From: Phytoactinopolyspora limicola
Lineage (GTDB): Bacteria > Actinomycetota > Actinomycetes > Jiangellales > Jiangellaceae
Direction: 5' to 3'
Assembly (NCBI RefSeq): GCF_011320225.1
Contig: NZ_JAAOEN010000001.1
Span: 1 to 64,000, forward strand
DNA length: 64,000 nucleotides
The translations under genes were made by a program, and so were the position numbers. Below are positions 1 through 8,818 of this stretch, piece after piece; the first letter of the stretch is position 1; each line of letters starts with the position of its first letter. The notes beneath the pieces are model-generated. The model did no database searches, was not told the DNA's origin, and saw nothing but the letters and a program-made list of their open reading frames with translations.

Positions 1-75
1 GCTACCAACCCAGCGCCCAACCCCGCTACGACCTACGCGGCCACCGCGAACCCCAACCCACATGACACACTCAAA

Positions 76-123
76 CCGTCAGCGATGTCCCGAGACACAC
101 CCGTCAGCGATGTCCCGAGACAC
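76..123. repeat. Two tandem copies of a 23-bp repeat
   Basis: The unit CCGTCAGCGATGTCCCGAGA plus CAC occurs at 76-98 and again, identical, at 101-123, a 25-bp period. Function is unknown. It may be a remnant of an IS element end, but no transposase is present in the window. Confidence 0.7.
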
Positions 124-148
124 CACAGCTACCGCACACGTTTGCGAC

Positions 149-273
149 GCATCTGATCGCTGAGGCGTCCGCGTCGTGGGATGCGATCAGATGCATGCCG
201 CCGCTCATCGCCCTGCGATGTCACCGACGTTTGTGCGCCTGATCGTCGCCATAGAAACGATCAGGCGCACAAA
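149..273. repeat. Two palindromes of the GATCAG-TGCAC family
   Basis: GCATCTGATCGC (149-160) pairs with GCGATCAGATGC (183-194). A second stem has 17-nt perfect arms (230-246 and 257-273; core TGCGCCTGATC/GATCAGGCGCA) around a 10-nt loop. A half-site GGAGATCAGGTGCACA follows at about 275-290. The same words build the large inverted repeat at 29,068-29,594, so this is a dispersed intergenic repeat family. It lies downstream of clpB and could act as a terminator, but no T-tract is present. Confidence 0.75.
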
Positions 274-344
274 CGGAGATCAGGTGCACAACAGGTCAGT
301 CGTGCCAGCCGCCGTTGTCGTCACTGTTGCGCTGGGGTGAGTGG

Positions 345-2927
345 TCAGGCGCGACGCACGCTGAGCTGATCAGCGCCCTCGTCAAGGTCGACGGTGACGG
401 TGTCGCCGTCGCGGATATCGCCGGCCAGTATGGCGCGGGCTAGTTGATCTCCGATGGCGGTCTGCACCAGCCGCCGCAATGGCCGCGCACCATACACGGG
501 GTCGTAGCCGGTCAGCGCCAGCCACTCTTTGGCGCCGTCGCTGACGTCGAGCACCAGACGACGGTCGGCCAGCCGCTCCGCGAGGCGTTCCACCTGAAGG
601 TCGACGATACGTGAGAGTTCGTCCGTACCCAGCGGCTGGAACATGACGATGTCGTCCAGGCGGTTCAGGAACTCAGGTTTGAACGAACTCCGCACCACCT
701 CCATCACGGCCTTCTCCTTCGCCGGCTCATCCAGAGCCGGGTCGGCGAGGAACATCGAGCCGAGGTTGGAGGTGAGGATCAGAATGGTGTTGCGGAAGTC
801 GACCGTGCGGCCCTGACCGTCGGTCAACCGTCCGTCGTCGAACACCTGCAGCAGGATGTCGAAGACCTCCGGGTGGGCTTTCTCGACCTCGTCGAGCAGC
901 ACCACCGAGTACGGGCGGCGGCGCACCGACTCGGTCAGCTGGCCACCTTCCTCGTAGCCGACGTAGCCGGGTGGTGCCCCCACGAGCCGGGCTACGCTGT
1001 GTTTTTCGGAGTATTCGCTCATGTCGATGCGGACCATGGCCCGCTCGTCGTCGAACAGGAAGTCGGCCAACGCCTTGGCTAGTTCGGTCTTGCCGACGCC
1101 CGTCGGCCCCAGGAACAGGAAAGTACCGGTAGGGCGGTCGGGGTCGGACACGCCCGCGCGCGCCCGGCGGACGGCGTCGGATACGGCGGCGACCGGTTTG
1201 TGCTGACCGACCACCCGCGCGCCGAGTTCGTCCTCCATCCGCAGCAGCTTGCCGGTCTCTCCCTCCAGCAGCCGGCCGGCGGGAATACCCGTCCAGGCGG
1301 CGACGACGTCGGCGACGTCGTCCGGGCCGACCTCATCTTTGACCATCGTCTCAGCCGTAGGGCTCTCGACTACCTCGGACGCGGCCAGCTCTTTCTCGAG
1401 TTCCGGGATGCGGCCATACAGCAGTTCGCTGGCGCCGGCGAGGTCGCCGTCGCGCTGGGCCCGCTCGGCCTGGCCCCGTAGCTCGTCGATCTGCTCTTTT
1501 AGCGCACCGACCCGGTTGAGGCTGGTCTTCTCCTGCTCCCACCGGGCCTCAAGCCCACGCAGCTCTTCCTCGCGATCGGCCAGTTCGGCGCGGAGCACGG
1601 CCAGACGTTCCCGCGACGCTTCGTCCTGCTCCTTCTCGAGCGCCAGCTCTTCCATCTTGAGCCGGTCGACCTGCCGGCGCAGAGTATCGATCTCGACGGG
1701 CGAGGAGTCGATCTCCATACGCAGCCGCGACGCGGCTTCGTCGACGAGGTCGATGGCCTTGTCCGGCAGTTGGCGGCCGGTGATGTAGCGGTGTGACAAC
1801 GATGCCGCCGCTACCAGCGCCGCGTCGGAGATCTGAACCTTGTGGTGCGCCTCGTAGCGCTCCTTGAGCCCACGGAGGATGGCGATGCTGTCCTCGACAC
1901 TGGGCTCACCAACGTAGACCTGCTGGAATCGGCGTTCTAGGGCTGGGTCCTTCTCGATCCGCTCACGGTATTCGTCGAGTGTGGTGGCACCCACCATCCG
2001 CAGCTCGCCCCGGGCCAGCATCGGCTTGAGCATGTTGCCGGCATCCATCGCGGAATCTCCGCTGGCTCCGGCACCAACCACGGTGTGCAACTCGTCGATG
2101 AACGTGACGACCTGTCCGTCGCTGGCTTTGATCTCGTCGAGCACGGCCTTGAGCCGCTCCTCGAACTCGCCACGGTACTTGGCACCGGCGAGCATCGCGC
2201 CGATATCAAGGGCGACGAGGCGTTTGCCTCGCAACGACTCAGGGACGTCGCCGGCGACGATCCGCTGCGCCAGGCCCTCGACGACCGCGGTTTTGCCGAC
2301 CCCCGGCTCGCCGATGAGAACGGGGTTGTTCTTGGTACGCCGCGACAGCACCTGCACAACCCGTCGGATCTCCGAATCACGCCCGATGACTGGATCGATC
2401 TTGCTCTCGCGGGCGCGTTCAGTGAGGTCGACGCCGTACTTGTTGAGTGCGTCGTAGGTGCCTTCGGGGTCCGGACTGGTGACGCGCCCTGAGCCGCGGA
2501 CGTCGGTGAAAGCGGCGCGGATCTTCTCGGCGGTGACGCCGTGCTGAGCGAGAAGGTCTTTGACCGGGGACTCCACATGCGCGAGCCCCACCAGCAGATG
2601 CTCCGTGGAGATGTACTGGTCGTCGAGCTCACGCGCGACCTCACCCGCATGGGATAGGACCGAGTACGTGGGACGCGCGAGGTTGGGGGCGGCCACGGTG
2701 GAGCCGGCCGCCGATGGCAGTGCCGCGAAGGCCGCGTCGACATCGCGGCGGACAGCTGCGACGTCGGCGCCAGCGGCCTCCAGAAGCGGACTGGTGAGCC
2801 CATCTGCCTGGATGAGCAGCGACCGCAACAGGTGGATCGGCTCTACCGCAGGATTACCCGAGGTAGCGGCGGTCCGCACCGCTACCGACAGTGCCTCCTG
2901 CGCTTTGGTGGTCAGCTGGTCGTTCAT
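345..2927 (-). CDS. clpB: ATP-dependent disaggregase ClpB
   Basis: Hsp100 AAA+ chaperone that extracts polypeptides from aggregates together with DnaK/DnaJ/GrpE in the cytosol. About 860 residues, the normal family length. In order: N-terminal Clp repeats (~1-145), first AAA+ domain with Walker [14 protein letters not shown], the long coiled-coil middle domain that distinguishes ClpB from ClpA/ClpC (~400-530), second AAA+ domain with Walker [15 protein letters not shown] and Walker [12 protein letters not shown], and the D2-small domain. The ATG at 2927 is preferred over 2948 because GGAG sits 6 nt before it and [10 protein letters not shown] matches the usual ClpB start. A HAIR operator lies 60-80 bp upstream, and hspR is in this window, so heat-shock repression by HspR is expected. 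Confidence 0.97.
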   Translation of the reverse strand: MNDQLTTKAQEALSVAVRTAATSGNPAVEPIHLLRSLLIQADGLTSPLLEAAGADVAAVRRDVDAAFAALPSAAGSTVAAPNLARPTYSVLSHAGEVARELDDQYISTEHLLVGLAHVESPVKDLLAQHGVTAEKIRAAFTDVRGSGRVTSPDPEGTYDALNKYGVDLTERARESKIDPVIGRDSEIRRVVQVLSRRTKNNPVLIGEPGVGKTAVVEGLAQRIVAGDVPESLRGKRLVALDIGAMLAGAKYRGEFEERLKAVLDEIKASDGQVVTFIDELHTVVGAGASGDSAMDAGNMLKPMLARGELRMVGATTLDEYRERIEKDPALERRFQQVYVGEPSVEDSIAILRGLKERYEAHHKVQISDAALVAAASLSHRYITGRQLPDKAIDLVDEAASRLRMEIDSSPVEIDTLRRQVDRLKMEELALEKEQDEASRERLAVLRAELADREEELRGLEARWEQEKTSLNRVGALKEQIDELRGQAERAQRDGDLAGASELLYGRIPELEKELAASEVVESPTAETMVKDEVGPDDVADVVAAWTGIPAGRLLEGETGKLLRMEDELGARVVGQHKPVAAVSDAVRRARAGVSDPDRPTGTFLFLGPTGVGKTELAKALADFLFDDERAMVRIDMSEYSEKHSVARLVGAPPGYVGYEEGGQLTESVRRRPYSVVLLDEVEKAHPEVFDILLQVFDDGRLTDGQGRTVDFRNTILILTSNLGSMFLADPALDEPAKEKAVMEVVRSSFKPEFLNRLDDIVMFQPLGTDELSRIVDLQVERLAERLADRRLVLDVSDGAKEWLALTGYDPVYGARPLRRLVQTAIGDQLARAILAGDIRDGDTVTVDLDEGADQLSVRRA

Positions 2928-2987
2928 CAGTCTCCAGTGTCTCCTCAATGCTTGCTCGGGGTTGCCGCTTCATACAACGACGCCAAA

Positions 2988-3008
2988 GTTGAGTCTATTC
3001 CACTCAAC
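2988..3008. promoter_or_regulatory. HAIR operator (HspR box) upstream of clpB
   Basis: GTTGAGT (2988-2994), 7-nt spacer, ACTCAAC (3002-3008). This matches the HspR-associated inverted repeat CTTGAGT-N7-ACTCAAG except at the two outer positions. Position and orientation fit repression of clpB by the HspR encoded at 8413-8817. Confidence 0.9.
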
Positions 3009-3071
3009 CTCAATGCGAAAGCGGCCGCCCGTGTCGGCGTACACCGATCAGCGACCTGACGGAGCACACCG

Positions 3072-3509
3072 TCAGAGCAGCCAGACGCCGTCGCGCATCA
3101 GCGTCCGGCCGGACAGTTCGTTCGACTCACGCCAGGCTTGAATCCGATCCGGCACGAGACGGAAGTAGGCGTAGTCCTTCGTCTCATCGCGTGGATCCCA
3201 GCCGAGTTGGGCGAATGCGTCTTTCGACGCGTCGTCGTCGATCGATTCCGCCGCCGCGTCGATGACGACGACGTCTCGCAACTCTCCGAGCCCCACCCGA
3301 ACTCGGCCACCTTGATCAAAGTTGCGCGCGGTGACGCTGTTCGGAGGTATGGAAACGATCATCCCGACACCATCCCAGCGGAACGAGAGCGGCACCATGT
3401 GAGCATCACCCCTGGAATCCGCGGTGGCGACCCAGGCATCCACGTCGGATTCCAGCCGGCCCAACGTGTCTCGCTTCCGTTCCTGCGGGCTCCGTGCAGG
3501 TTCCACCAT
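3072..3509 (-). CDS. Pyridoxamine 5'-phosphate oxidase-like flavin/F420-binding split-barrel protein
   Basis: 145 residues. The N-terminal half (DAWVATADSRGDAHMVPLSF) is the typical first two strands of the FMN-binding split barrel found in the pyridoxamine-phosphate-oxidase and F420-dependent reductase superfamily. The central VRVGLGELRDVVVIDA strand and C-terminal YFRLVPDRIQAW fit the same fold. Substrate and cofactor (FMN or F420) cannot be assigned. The start ATG has AAGGAG 4 nt upstream. It is monocistronic and divergent from the peptidase gene at 3783. Confidence 0.8.
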   Translation of the reverse strand: MVEPARSPQERKRDTLGRLESDVDAWVATADSRGDAHMVPLSFRWDGVGMIVSIPPNSVTARNFDQGGRVRVGLGELRDVVVIDAAAESIDDDASKDAFAQLGWDPRDETKDYAYFRLVPDRIQAWRESNELSGRTLMRDGVWLL

Positions 3510-3782
3510 TGCTCTCCTTCATCTGTCGTCCGCCTCCACCGTGTGCTCGGCCGCAGAGCAGACCAGCCTTGTCGCGAGTCAGGCTAGCCGAGCCCGCCAC
3601 CTCGTTACCTGACCGAACGGCTACCCCGAACCATCGGGCTTAGCGCTCCGCGTGGACGACCGGATCGATTTCGAGCACGAACCCCTTACGCTCGCATCGA
3701 TCCGGGAATACGGTTAGTCGATCATGCTTCTTCCGTGATCTCCGTCACGGGGTGGGCGACACTATGCGACAAGGAGGTCGCC

Positions 3783-5432
3783 ATGACTGTTCGCGCGACA
3801 CGACGCACCCGTACCCGGGTTGCGGCACTCGCGGCCGTCACCGGATTAGGGCTCGCCATGGTAGCGCCGGTGTCAGCACCTGGCTCCGGCACGACCGCAA
3901 CGGCAACGCCGTCGGACACTCGGTGCGAGGTCCGCAAGAATCTCACGTACCGCATGCTGCTCGAATGCGTCACACTCGACGGCGTCCGGTCCCATCTTCA
4001 ACAGTTCCAGAAGATCGCCGACAACAACGACGATCCGTACTACCCGGGTTCCCGCGCCGCCGGCACCAAGGGATACGCGGACAGCGCCGCGTACGTCGCT
4101 GGATTGCTGGAAGATGCCGGCTACGACGTGACACTCGACGAGTTCGAGTTCCAGTTCGCATTCCCGGCCGTTCTCGAACAGCTCACTCCAGTACAGGGCG
4201 AGTACGACACTGGTCCGTTCACCAACAGTGGGGCCGGCGACGTCACCGGGCCGGTGATCCCGGTGAACCTCGCGCTCGACCCACCTCGCGACTCGACCAG
4301 CGGCTGTGAACCGTCCGATTTCGACGGACTCGACTTCAGCGGACCCAACGATGTCGCCCTCGTCCAACGTGGGACCTGCCCCTTCGCAGATAAGGCACGC
4401 AATGCCCAGGACGCCGGCGCCGAAGCCGTCGTCATCTTCAATCAGGGCGACGACCCCACCCGAGAGGGCCTGATCGTGGGCACACTCGGCGATGATTCCG
4501 GAGTCGTGATCCCCGTGGTCGGAGCCAGCTTCGCCGACGGTGTCGCGCTGGCCCAGGCCGGCTCGACCGCTCGGGTGCATGTGATCGAGCCCGAAACGCG
4601 CACCGACGTCAACGTCATCGCCGAACTGCCCGGCAGGAACAACAACAATGTCGTCATGGCCGGCGCCCACCTCGATAGCGTCGCCGCTGGGGCGGGCATC
4701 AACGACAACGGCTCCGGATCAGCGGCCATCCTCGAGACGGCGCTCATGATGGCCAACATCAAGCCCCAAAATACGCTGCGTTTCGCCTGGTGGGGCGCGG
4801 AGGAGCTCGGCCTCATCGGCTCGAACGCATATGTCGAAGGGCTACCAGCCGACGAGTTGGACCGGATCGCGCTCTACCTCAACTACGACATGGTCGCCTC
4901 ACCCAACCACGTGTTCATGGTCTACGACGCCGACGAATCCACCTTCGACGCACCGGTTCCCGTGCCGCCCGGGTCCACCGCGATCGAGAATCTGTACGAG
5001 TCGTACTACACCTGGATCGGCGAGCCGTACGACGACGCCGAATTCTCCGGACGCAGTGACTACCAGGCGTTCATCAACAACGGCATCCCGTCCGGCGGCC
5101 TGTTCACCGGGGCCGAAGGGGTCAAAACTCCACAGCAGGAGGCGATCTGGGGCGGCACTGCCGGCGAGCAGTTCGATCAGTGCTACCACGAGGCCTGCGA
5201 CACGATCGACAACCTTGACCTGCATGCGTTGGAGGTCAACAGCGACCTGATCGCGTTCGCGCAGCTGACATTCGCCTACTCGACCGAGTCGGTGAACGGC
5301 GTTCGCGGCATGCGGGTGCCAGGACGCCCGATCGACCTGCCCGAGCCGGCCGGTCCGGAGGGCACGTTCGGCAGCGGTGTCGCCGCTCTCCACGCCAACG
5401 CAGAGCTGAATCGCGGCGGTGCCGTGGAGTAG
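3783..5432 (+). CDS. Secreted M28-family zinc aminopeptidase with PA domain
   Basis: Extracellular di-zinc aminopeptidase of the M28 family (Streptomyces griseus aminopeptidase-like). 549 residues. The N-terminus has an Arg-rich n-region and a hydrophobic core (AALAAVTGLGLAMVAPVSA), a signal peptide. A PA domain occupies ~150-265 (VALVQRGTCPFADKA). The peptidase domain has HLDSV (His about 296), INDNGSG (Asp about 308), AEELG (Glu about 340-341) and a late YHEACDTIDN His. These are the expected zinc ligands and general base. The ATG at 3783 has AAGGAGG at ideal spacing, so the in-frame GTG at 3735 is rejected. Single gene. Confidence 0.93.
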   Translation: MTVRATRRTRTRVAALAAVTGLGLAMVAPVSAPGSGTTATATPSDTRCEVRKNLTYRMLLECVTLDGVRSHLQQFQKIADNNDDPYYPGSRAAGTKGYADSAAYVAGLLEDAGYDVTLDEFEFQFAFPAVLEQLTPVQGEYDTGPFTNSGAGDVTGPVIPVNLALDPPRDSTSGCEPSDFDGLDFSGPNDVALVQRGTCPFADKARNAQDAGAEAVVIFNQGDDPTREGLIVGTLGDDSGVVIPVVGASFADGVALAQAGSTARVHVIEPETRTDVNVIAELPGRNNNNVVMAGAHLDSVAAGAGINDNGSGSAAILETALMMANIKPQNTLRFAWWGAEELGLIGSNAYVEGLPADELDRIALYLNYDMVASPNHVFMVYDADESTFDAPVPVPPGSTAIENLYESYYTWIGEPYDDAEFSGRSDYQAFINNGIPSGGLFTGAEGVKTPQQEAIWGGTAGEQFDQCYHEACDTIDNLDLHALEVNSDLIAFAQLTFAYSTESVNGVRGMRVPGRPIDLPEPAGPEGTFGSGVAALHANAELNRGGAVE

Positions 5433-5504
5433 TCGCAACTGGGCACGAGTCCCAGTTCCGGTACGGATCGGGACTCGTGCCCAGGCCGAACCTCGGGAGA
5501 GAGC

Positions 5505-6224
5505 GTGAACCTGCTCCTACTGTCCAACTCAACCGCGCCCGGCCGGCGCTACCTCGAACACGCACACGACGTGCTGGCCGAGACACTCAACGGAGTTAGC
5601 ACAGTAACGTTCGTACCATTCGCGCTAGCTGACCATGATGGCTACACAGAGATGTTCTCCAGCGCGTTGAAGCCGCTCGGTATGGACGTCGTCGGCGCCC
5701 ATACCGCAGATCCGGCCGCGCTGGTGGCCGAAGCCGAAGCGGTGTTCGTCGGAGGTGGCAACACGTTCCGGCTGGTTTCAGCATTGCACCGGCACGGCTT
5801 GATAACGCGGATTCGCGACCGGGTAGACAGGGGCATGCCGTACGTCGGCTCCAGCGCGGGCACCAACATTGCGGCACCAACGTTGCGGACCACCAATGAC
5901 ATGCCCATTGTGCAGCCACCGAACTTTGACACTCTCGGCCTCGTCCCCTTCCAGATCAACCCGCACTACGTCGACCCCGTCCCGGGAGACACCCATATGG
6001 GTGAGACTCGCGAAGGGCGCCTTATCGAGTTCTTGGAGGAGAACGACGTGCCGGTGGTCGCCCTGCGCGAAGGTACCTGGCTTCGCCGTGGCGGCGGCAC
6101 GCTGACCCTAGCCGGCGGCGAGAGTGGCGGGCGGCTGTTCGAACGTGGGGTCAACCCAGCCGAAATCGCCAGCGGCGCAGACCTGAGCCGGCTGCTAGCG
6201 ATGACACCGCGCTTCGACGCGTGA
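5505..6224 (+). CDS. pepE: Peptidase E (alpha-aspartyl dipeptidase, S51)
   Basis: Cytosolic serine peptidase that cleaves Asp-X dipeptides; Ser-His-Glu triad in a class I glutamine-amidotransferase-like fold. 239 residues, normal length. GGGNTFRLV is the conserved glycine-rich segment. SSAGTN (about 116-121) is the nucleophile elbow, with the second Ser the likely nucleophile. FQINPHYVDP supplies the conserved His region. GTG start with GGGAGAG upstream. It follows the M28 peptidase by 72 bp in the same direction, suggesting a shared role in peptide turnover. Confidence 0.92.
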   Translation: MNLLLLSNSTAPGRRYLEHAHDVLAETLNGVSTVTFVPFALADHDGYTEMFSSALKPLGMDVVGAHTADPAALVAEAEAVFVGGGNTFRLVSALHRHGLITRIRDRVDRGMPYVGSSAGTNIAAPTLRTTNDMPIVQPPNFDTLGLVPFQINPHYVDPVPGDTHMGETREGRLIEFLEENDVPVVALREGTWLRRGGGTLTLAGGESGGRLFERGVNPAEIASGADLSRLLAMTPRFDA

Positions 6225-6311
6225 AGCCCGGATTTCCCTGGCCAGATAGCCTGGCGGTGCCACAACAATCTGCCGTGGCGGTGCCGCACCGCTTGGTAGC
6301 CATAACCGGAG

Positions 6312-7151
6312 ATGCTGTTGAACTCGCAGCCGTTGGACACCGTGAAGGTCGCTGTACGCGACACGTTCGCCGCCGGCACCGGCCGGGGATCGTCCCTCAT
6401 CGTCGTGCCATCCAGCCCAGAATCGAGTGAACCTAGCGCCGCGGGCATCGCGACCATAACCGACCTCTTATTCGACCTCAACACGCGACGGCTGGCGATG
6501 TGGTCGACCTTCTCGGTGGGTGCTTCGGCCGAAGCACCCACCGACGAGAGCACTGTCAGCTCGGTGGTGCCGTCGGTCATCGCCGGCACCACCATCTACA
6601 CCGATGGACCGGAGGAAGAAGACGGGTGGATCGCCGTGCCCGGAAGCGGCCTGGCTGCGAGCCCCTTGGCTCCGCTCTTCTGGCTGCTGGGAGCCGTGGA
6701 TGCGGGGCCGGCCGACGGGCCGGCCGATGATCTGGACTCCGGTGATGAATCTGTGCAGTCTTCGACGACGTGGCTGCGGGTAGACGTCCTACCGGAGCTG
6801 GCTGTCGAAAACGCGCCCGCCCCTGATCGAGATCCCGTCGCCGCGTCGTTCACCGAAGCGGGGATCGACCTGTCTGACTCTCGGCTCGGGATGCGGCTCG
6901 CGCTTGGGGCAACTGGGCTTATCCGCACTGTCAGCACGCTCATCCCCACGCTGCCAGACCCATTCAGCCCGATCTCGTCCGACTCGGAACTGCCTACCTC
7001 GCTCACGACCATGCGGCTAGCTCTGTCGGAGCTTGGTTCTCCGGTGTCGATCGAGATGCCAGCAAACGCGATGCACTCGACGGTAGAAGAATTCGTCCGC
7101 AACGCGGTGGGTGACGTGGATGCCGAGCGCTTCCGTCGCTGGTTCTCGTGA
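6312..7151 (+). CDS. Hypothetical protein
   Basis: 279 codons with high GC at third positions and no firm family match. The middle part (ITDLLFDLNTRRLAMWSTF, then a strand with TTIYTDG and GWIAVP) loosely resembles the beta-rich LppX/LprG-type fold, but there is no signal peptide or lipobox. Acidic and Ser-rich. The ATG at 6312 has GGAG too close to be a good ribosome site, so the start is uncertain. The opposite strand also has a long open frame (6596-7402) but its composition (Ser/Arg-rich) looks like a shadow. Convergent with the TetR gene. Confidence 0.45.
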   Translation: MLLNSQPLDTVKVAVRDTFAAGTGRGSSLIVVPSSPESSEPSAAGIATITDLLFDLNTRRLAMWSTFSVGASAEAPTDESTVSSVVPSVIAGTTIYTDGPEEEDGWIAVPGSGLAASPLAPLFWLLGAVDAGPADGPADDLDSGDESVQSSTTWLRVDVLPELAVENAPAPDRDPVAASFTEAGIDLSDSRLGMRLALGATGLIRTVSTLIPTLPDPFSPISSDSELPTSLTTMRLALSELGSPVSIEMPANAMHSTVEEFVRNAVGDVDAERFRRWFS

Positions 7152-7236
7152 TGCGGCTCCACCTCGGAGCGTCCCGCCGAACGTGGCCCTAGGGGCACCG
7201 TTGCAGGACGCTGGGTGAACCCGCGCAGCGCGCAAC

Positions 7237-7875
7237 TCACCTCGGCGCCGAGCGTTGCGAGTCTGCCGCACGGCCGGCCGCGCAGGCCCAACCCGCAACA
7301 TTGGCCCGCACGGCGGACTCGAACACCTCGGCCGGCGGGCCAGCCTGCGGAGGCATGAATTGCCCGAGTTCCAACGTGACCAAACCATGGACGTTGGCCC
7401 ACAGCGCCGTGGCGATCAACGGTGGCGCGGGGGATACGGGGAACCGGCCTTCCGACACGGCCCGCTGCACAGCGGCCAGCAACGGGTCGAAGGTGCGTGC
7501 ACCTAGGCTCACTGTTTCCGGATCCAGATCGGCGGGCCGGACCTCGTCACCGAACATGATCCGATAACCGTGCGGGTCAGCCACCGCGACCTCTCGGTAG
7601 GCCAGACCGAGCCGGACGATGTCGTCGAGCGGATCGGCGCTGGGCGCGACATTGTCGAGAGCTTCACCGAGCTGGGCGAACACCTTCTTGTACAGGGCGG
7701 CCAGGAGCCCCGGCTTTCCGCCGAAGAGAGAGTAGACGGCGGTGGTCGACGTCTTGGCGGCCTTGGCCAGGGAGCGCAGGCTGAGCGCTCGCACCCCTTC
7801 TGACGAAACGGTCTCCGCCGCGCGTTCGAGTAGCCTGCCGGCGACCGCCTCGTCGTGAATGCGTGGTCGCCCCAT
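7237..7875 (-). CDS. TetR-family transcriptional regulator
   Basis: 212 residues. N-terminal HTH (~10-55): SLRSLAKAAKTSTTAVYSLF is the typical TetR helix 2-3 region followed by GGKPGLLAAL. The C-terminal ligand domain (ALWANVHGLVTLELG) is of the WHG/TetR_C_33 type. It is divergent from the small membrane-protein gene at 7974, and an imperfect palindrome lies in the shared promoter region, so autoregulation plus repression of that neighbour is likely. Ligand unknown. Confidence 0.9.
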   Translation of the reverse strand: MGRPRIHDEAVAGRLLERAAETVSSEGVRALSLRSLAKAAKTSTTAVYSLFGGKPGLLAALYKKVFAQLGEALDNVAPSADPLDDIVRLGLAYREVAVADPHGYRIMFGDEVRPADLDPETVSLGARTFDPLLAAVQRAVSEGRFPVSPAPPLIATALWANVHGLVTLELGQFMPPQAGPPAEVFESAVRANVAGWACAAGRAADSQRSAPR

Positions 7876-7910
7876 CGCCGCCCCTTACGTTGTCGTCCGC
7901 ATCGTGCTCC

Positions 7911-7953
7911 TTGACAAGATTAACCTAACGCTGTTTTATAACGGTGTTGGTAA
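7911..7953 (+). promoter_or_regulatory. Candidate promoter and TetR operator
   Basis: TTGACA at 7911-7916 resembles a -35 box, with TTTTATAAC around 7934-7942 as the -10 region. The span 7919-7953 forms an imperfect palindrome (TTAACCTAACGCTG facing CGGTGTTGGTAAA) that overlaps the promoter, as expected for a TetR operator between divergent genes. This is inference from position and symmetry. Confidence 0.5.
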
Positions 7954-7973
7954 ACCACAATCGGGGAGTTGTC

Positions 7974-8384
7974 ATGCTGGAACTCAGCTCGGAGGCCACC
8001 CGCCTGATCGGCATCCTCCTGCTGGCACTCGTCACGGTGGAGTCCGGCGGCTGGTATCTCACCCGGATCATCCGCGGAAAGACGCCCGCCACGGACTTTC
8101 AACGCGCCTTCGCCCGGGCTGGTCACGGGCACGCCGGGATGTTCGTCACCCTAGGGATCGTGGCCGCGATCCTCACCGACGCCACCGACCTGGATGGTGC
8201 CGCCGCGTGGCTAGCCCGCAGCGGTGTCGCCATCGCCGCCATCCTGATGCCCGCCGGGTTCTTCTTCTCGTCGATGGGAGCGGGGCGCACCAAGCCAAAC
8301 GGGCTGATCGTTCTCGTGTGGACCGGCGCGATCGTGCTGGCCGCGGCTTTGATCACACTCGGCGTGGGCCTTCTCACGGCGTGA
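7974..8384 (+). CDS. Small four-helix membrane protein
   Basis: 136 residues with four hydrophobic segments (ATRLIGILLLALVTVE, AGMFVTLGIVAAILT, SGVAIAAILMPAGFFF, LIVLVWTGAIVLAAALITLG). No known catalytic motif. The ATG at 7974 is preceded by GGGGAG at 5 nt, so an upstream in-frame start at 7944 is rejected. It is controlled, by position, by the divergent TetR regulator. It is probably a transporter accessory or stress-related membrane protein; function is not assigned. Confidence 0.75.
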   Translation: MLELSSEATRLIGILLLALVTVESGGWYLTRIIRGKTPATDFQRAFARAGHGHAGMFVTLGIVAAILTDATDLDGAAAWLARSGVAIAAILMPAGFFFSSMGAGRTKPNGLIVLVWTGAIVLAAALITLGVGLLTA

Positions 8385-8412
8385 CGTACCAGCCACGTCG
8401 TCGGAACGAGGA

Positions 8413-8817
8413 CTAGGGACGAGAACGATAGATGGCGAGTGTGGTGCCGCCGAAGGCCGGCGCCGGAAGATACTCGGACTGCCGGGCACGCTCCAACAAC
8501 GCTTCCAACTGCGCCCTGAGGTGCTCTACCTCAGCTTCGAGTTCGAGGATGCGTTTGATCCCGACGAGGTTGACACCCTCCTCCTGAGATAGGCGCTGGA
8601 CCTCGCGGAGCTGCTCGACATCTCGCAGCGAATACCGCCGGCCTCCACCACCGGTGCGCCTTGGCGAGACCAAGCCGAGTCGGTCGTACTGGCGCAGCGT
8701 CTGCGGATGCATACCGGCCATCTCGGCCGCGACCGAAATGACGTAGAGGGGTTCGTCGTCACTGACTCTCCGGGCAGCGCCCGACATCGCCACGACGAAT
8801 CGAGTTCGTGCGTCCAT
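8413..8817 (-). CDS. hspR: Heat-shock repressor HspR (MerR family)
   Basis: 134-residue MerR-type repressor that binds HAIR operators with DnaK as corepressor. HTH at ~28-80: SVAAEMAGMHPQTLRQYDRL, then GGRRYSLRDVEQL, the HspR signature; a coiled coil follows (ILELEAEVEHLRAQLEALL). The ATG has GGAGG 6 nt upstream inside the dnaJ stop region, so it is translationally coupled to dnaJ. It is the last gene of dnaK-grpE-dnaJ-hspR, the classical actinobacterial order, and gives autoregulation through the two HAIRs upstream of dnaK. Confidence 0.96.
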   Translation of the reverse strand: MDARTRFVVAMSGAARRVSDDEPLYVISVAAEMAGMHPQTLRQYDRLGLVSPRRTGGGGRRYSLRDVEQLREVQRLSQEEGVNLVGIKRILELEAEVEHLRAQLEALLERARQSEYLPAPAFGGTTLAIYRSRP

Positions 8818-8818
8818 G

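Larger units (their letters stand above)
1..344. other. Left-edge intergenic region
   Basis: No gene could be supported here. The first ~155 bases are open in more than one frame but have no recognisable domain, so they may be the tail of a gene cut by the window edge. The region contains a 25-bp-period tandem repeat (76-123) and two perfect palindromes (149-273), listed separately. The convergent side is the 3' end of clpB. Tandem GTCAGCGATGTCCCGAGAC-type sequences are often seen next to actinobacterial IS481-type integrases; that link is only an inference here. Confidence 0.5.

Noticed and set aside
1-156. Tail of an IS481-like transposase at the left edge
   Set aside because: Only the flanking-type GTCAGCGATGTCCCGAGAC repeat is seen; no transposase residues can be identified.
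6596-7402. Long minus-strand frame between pepE and the TetR gene
   Set aside because: Ser/Arg-rich shadow composition, overlaps the TetR gene end, and the plus-strand frame has more protein-like sequence.
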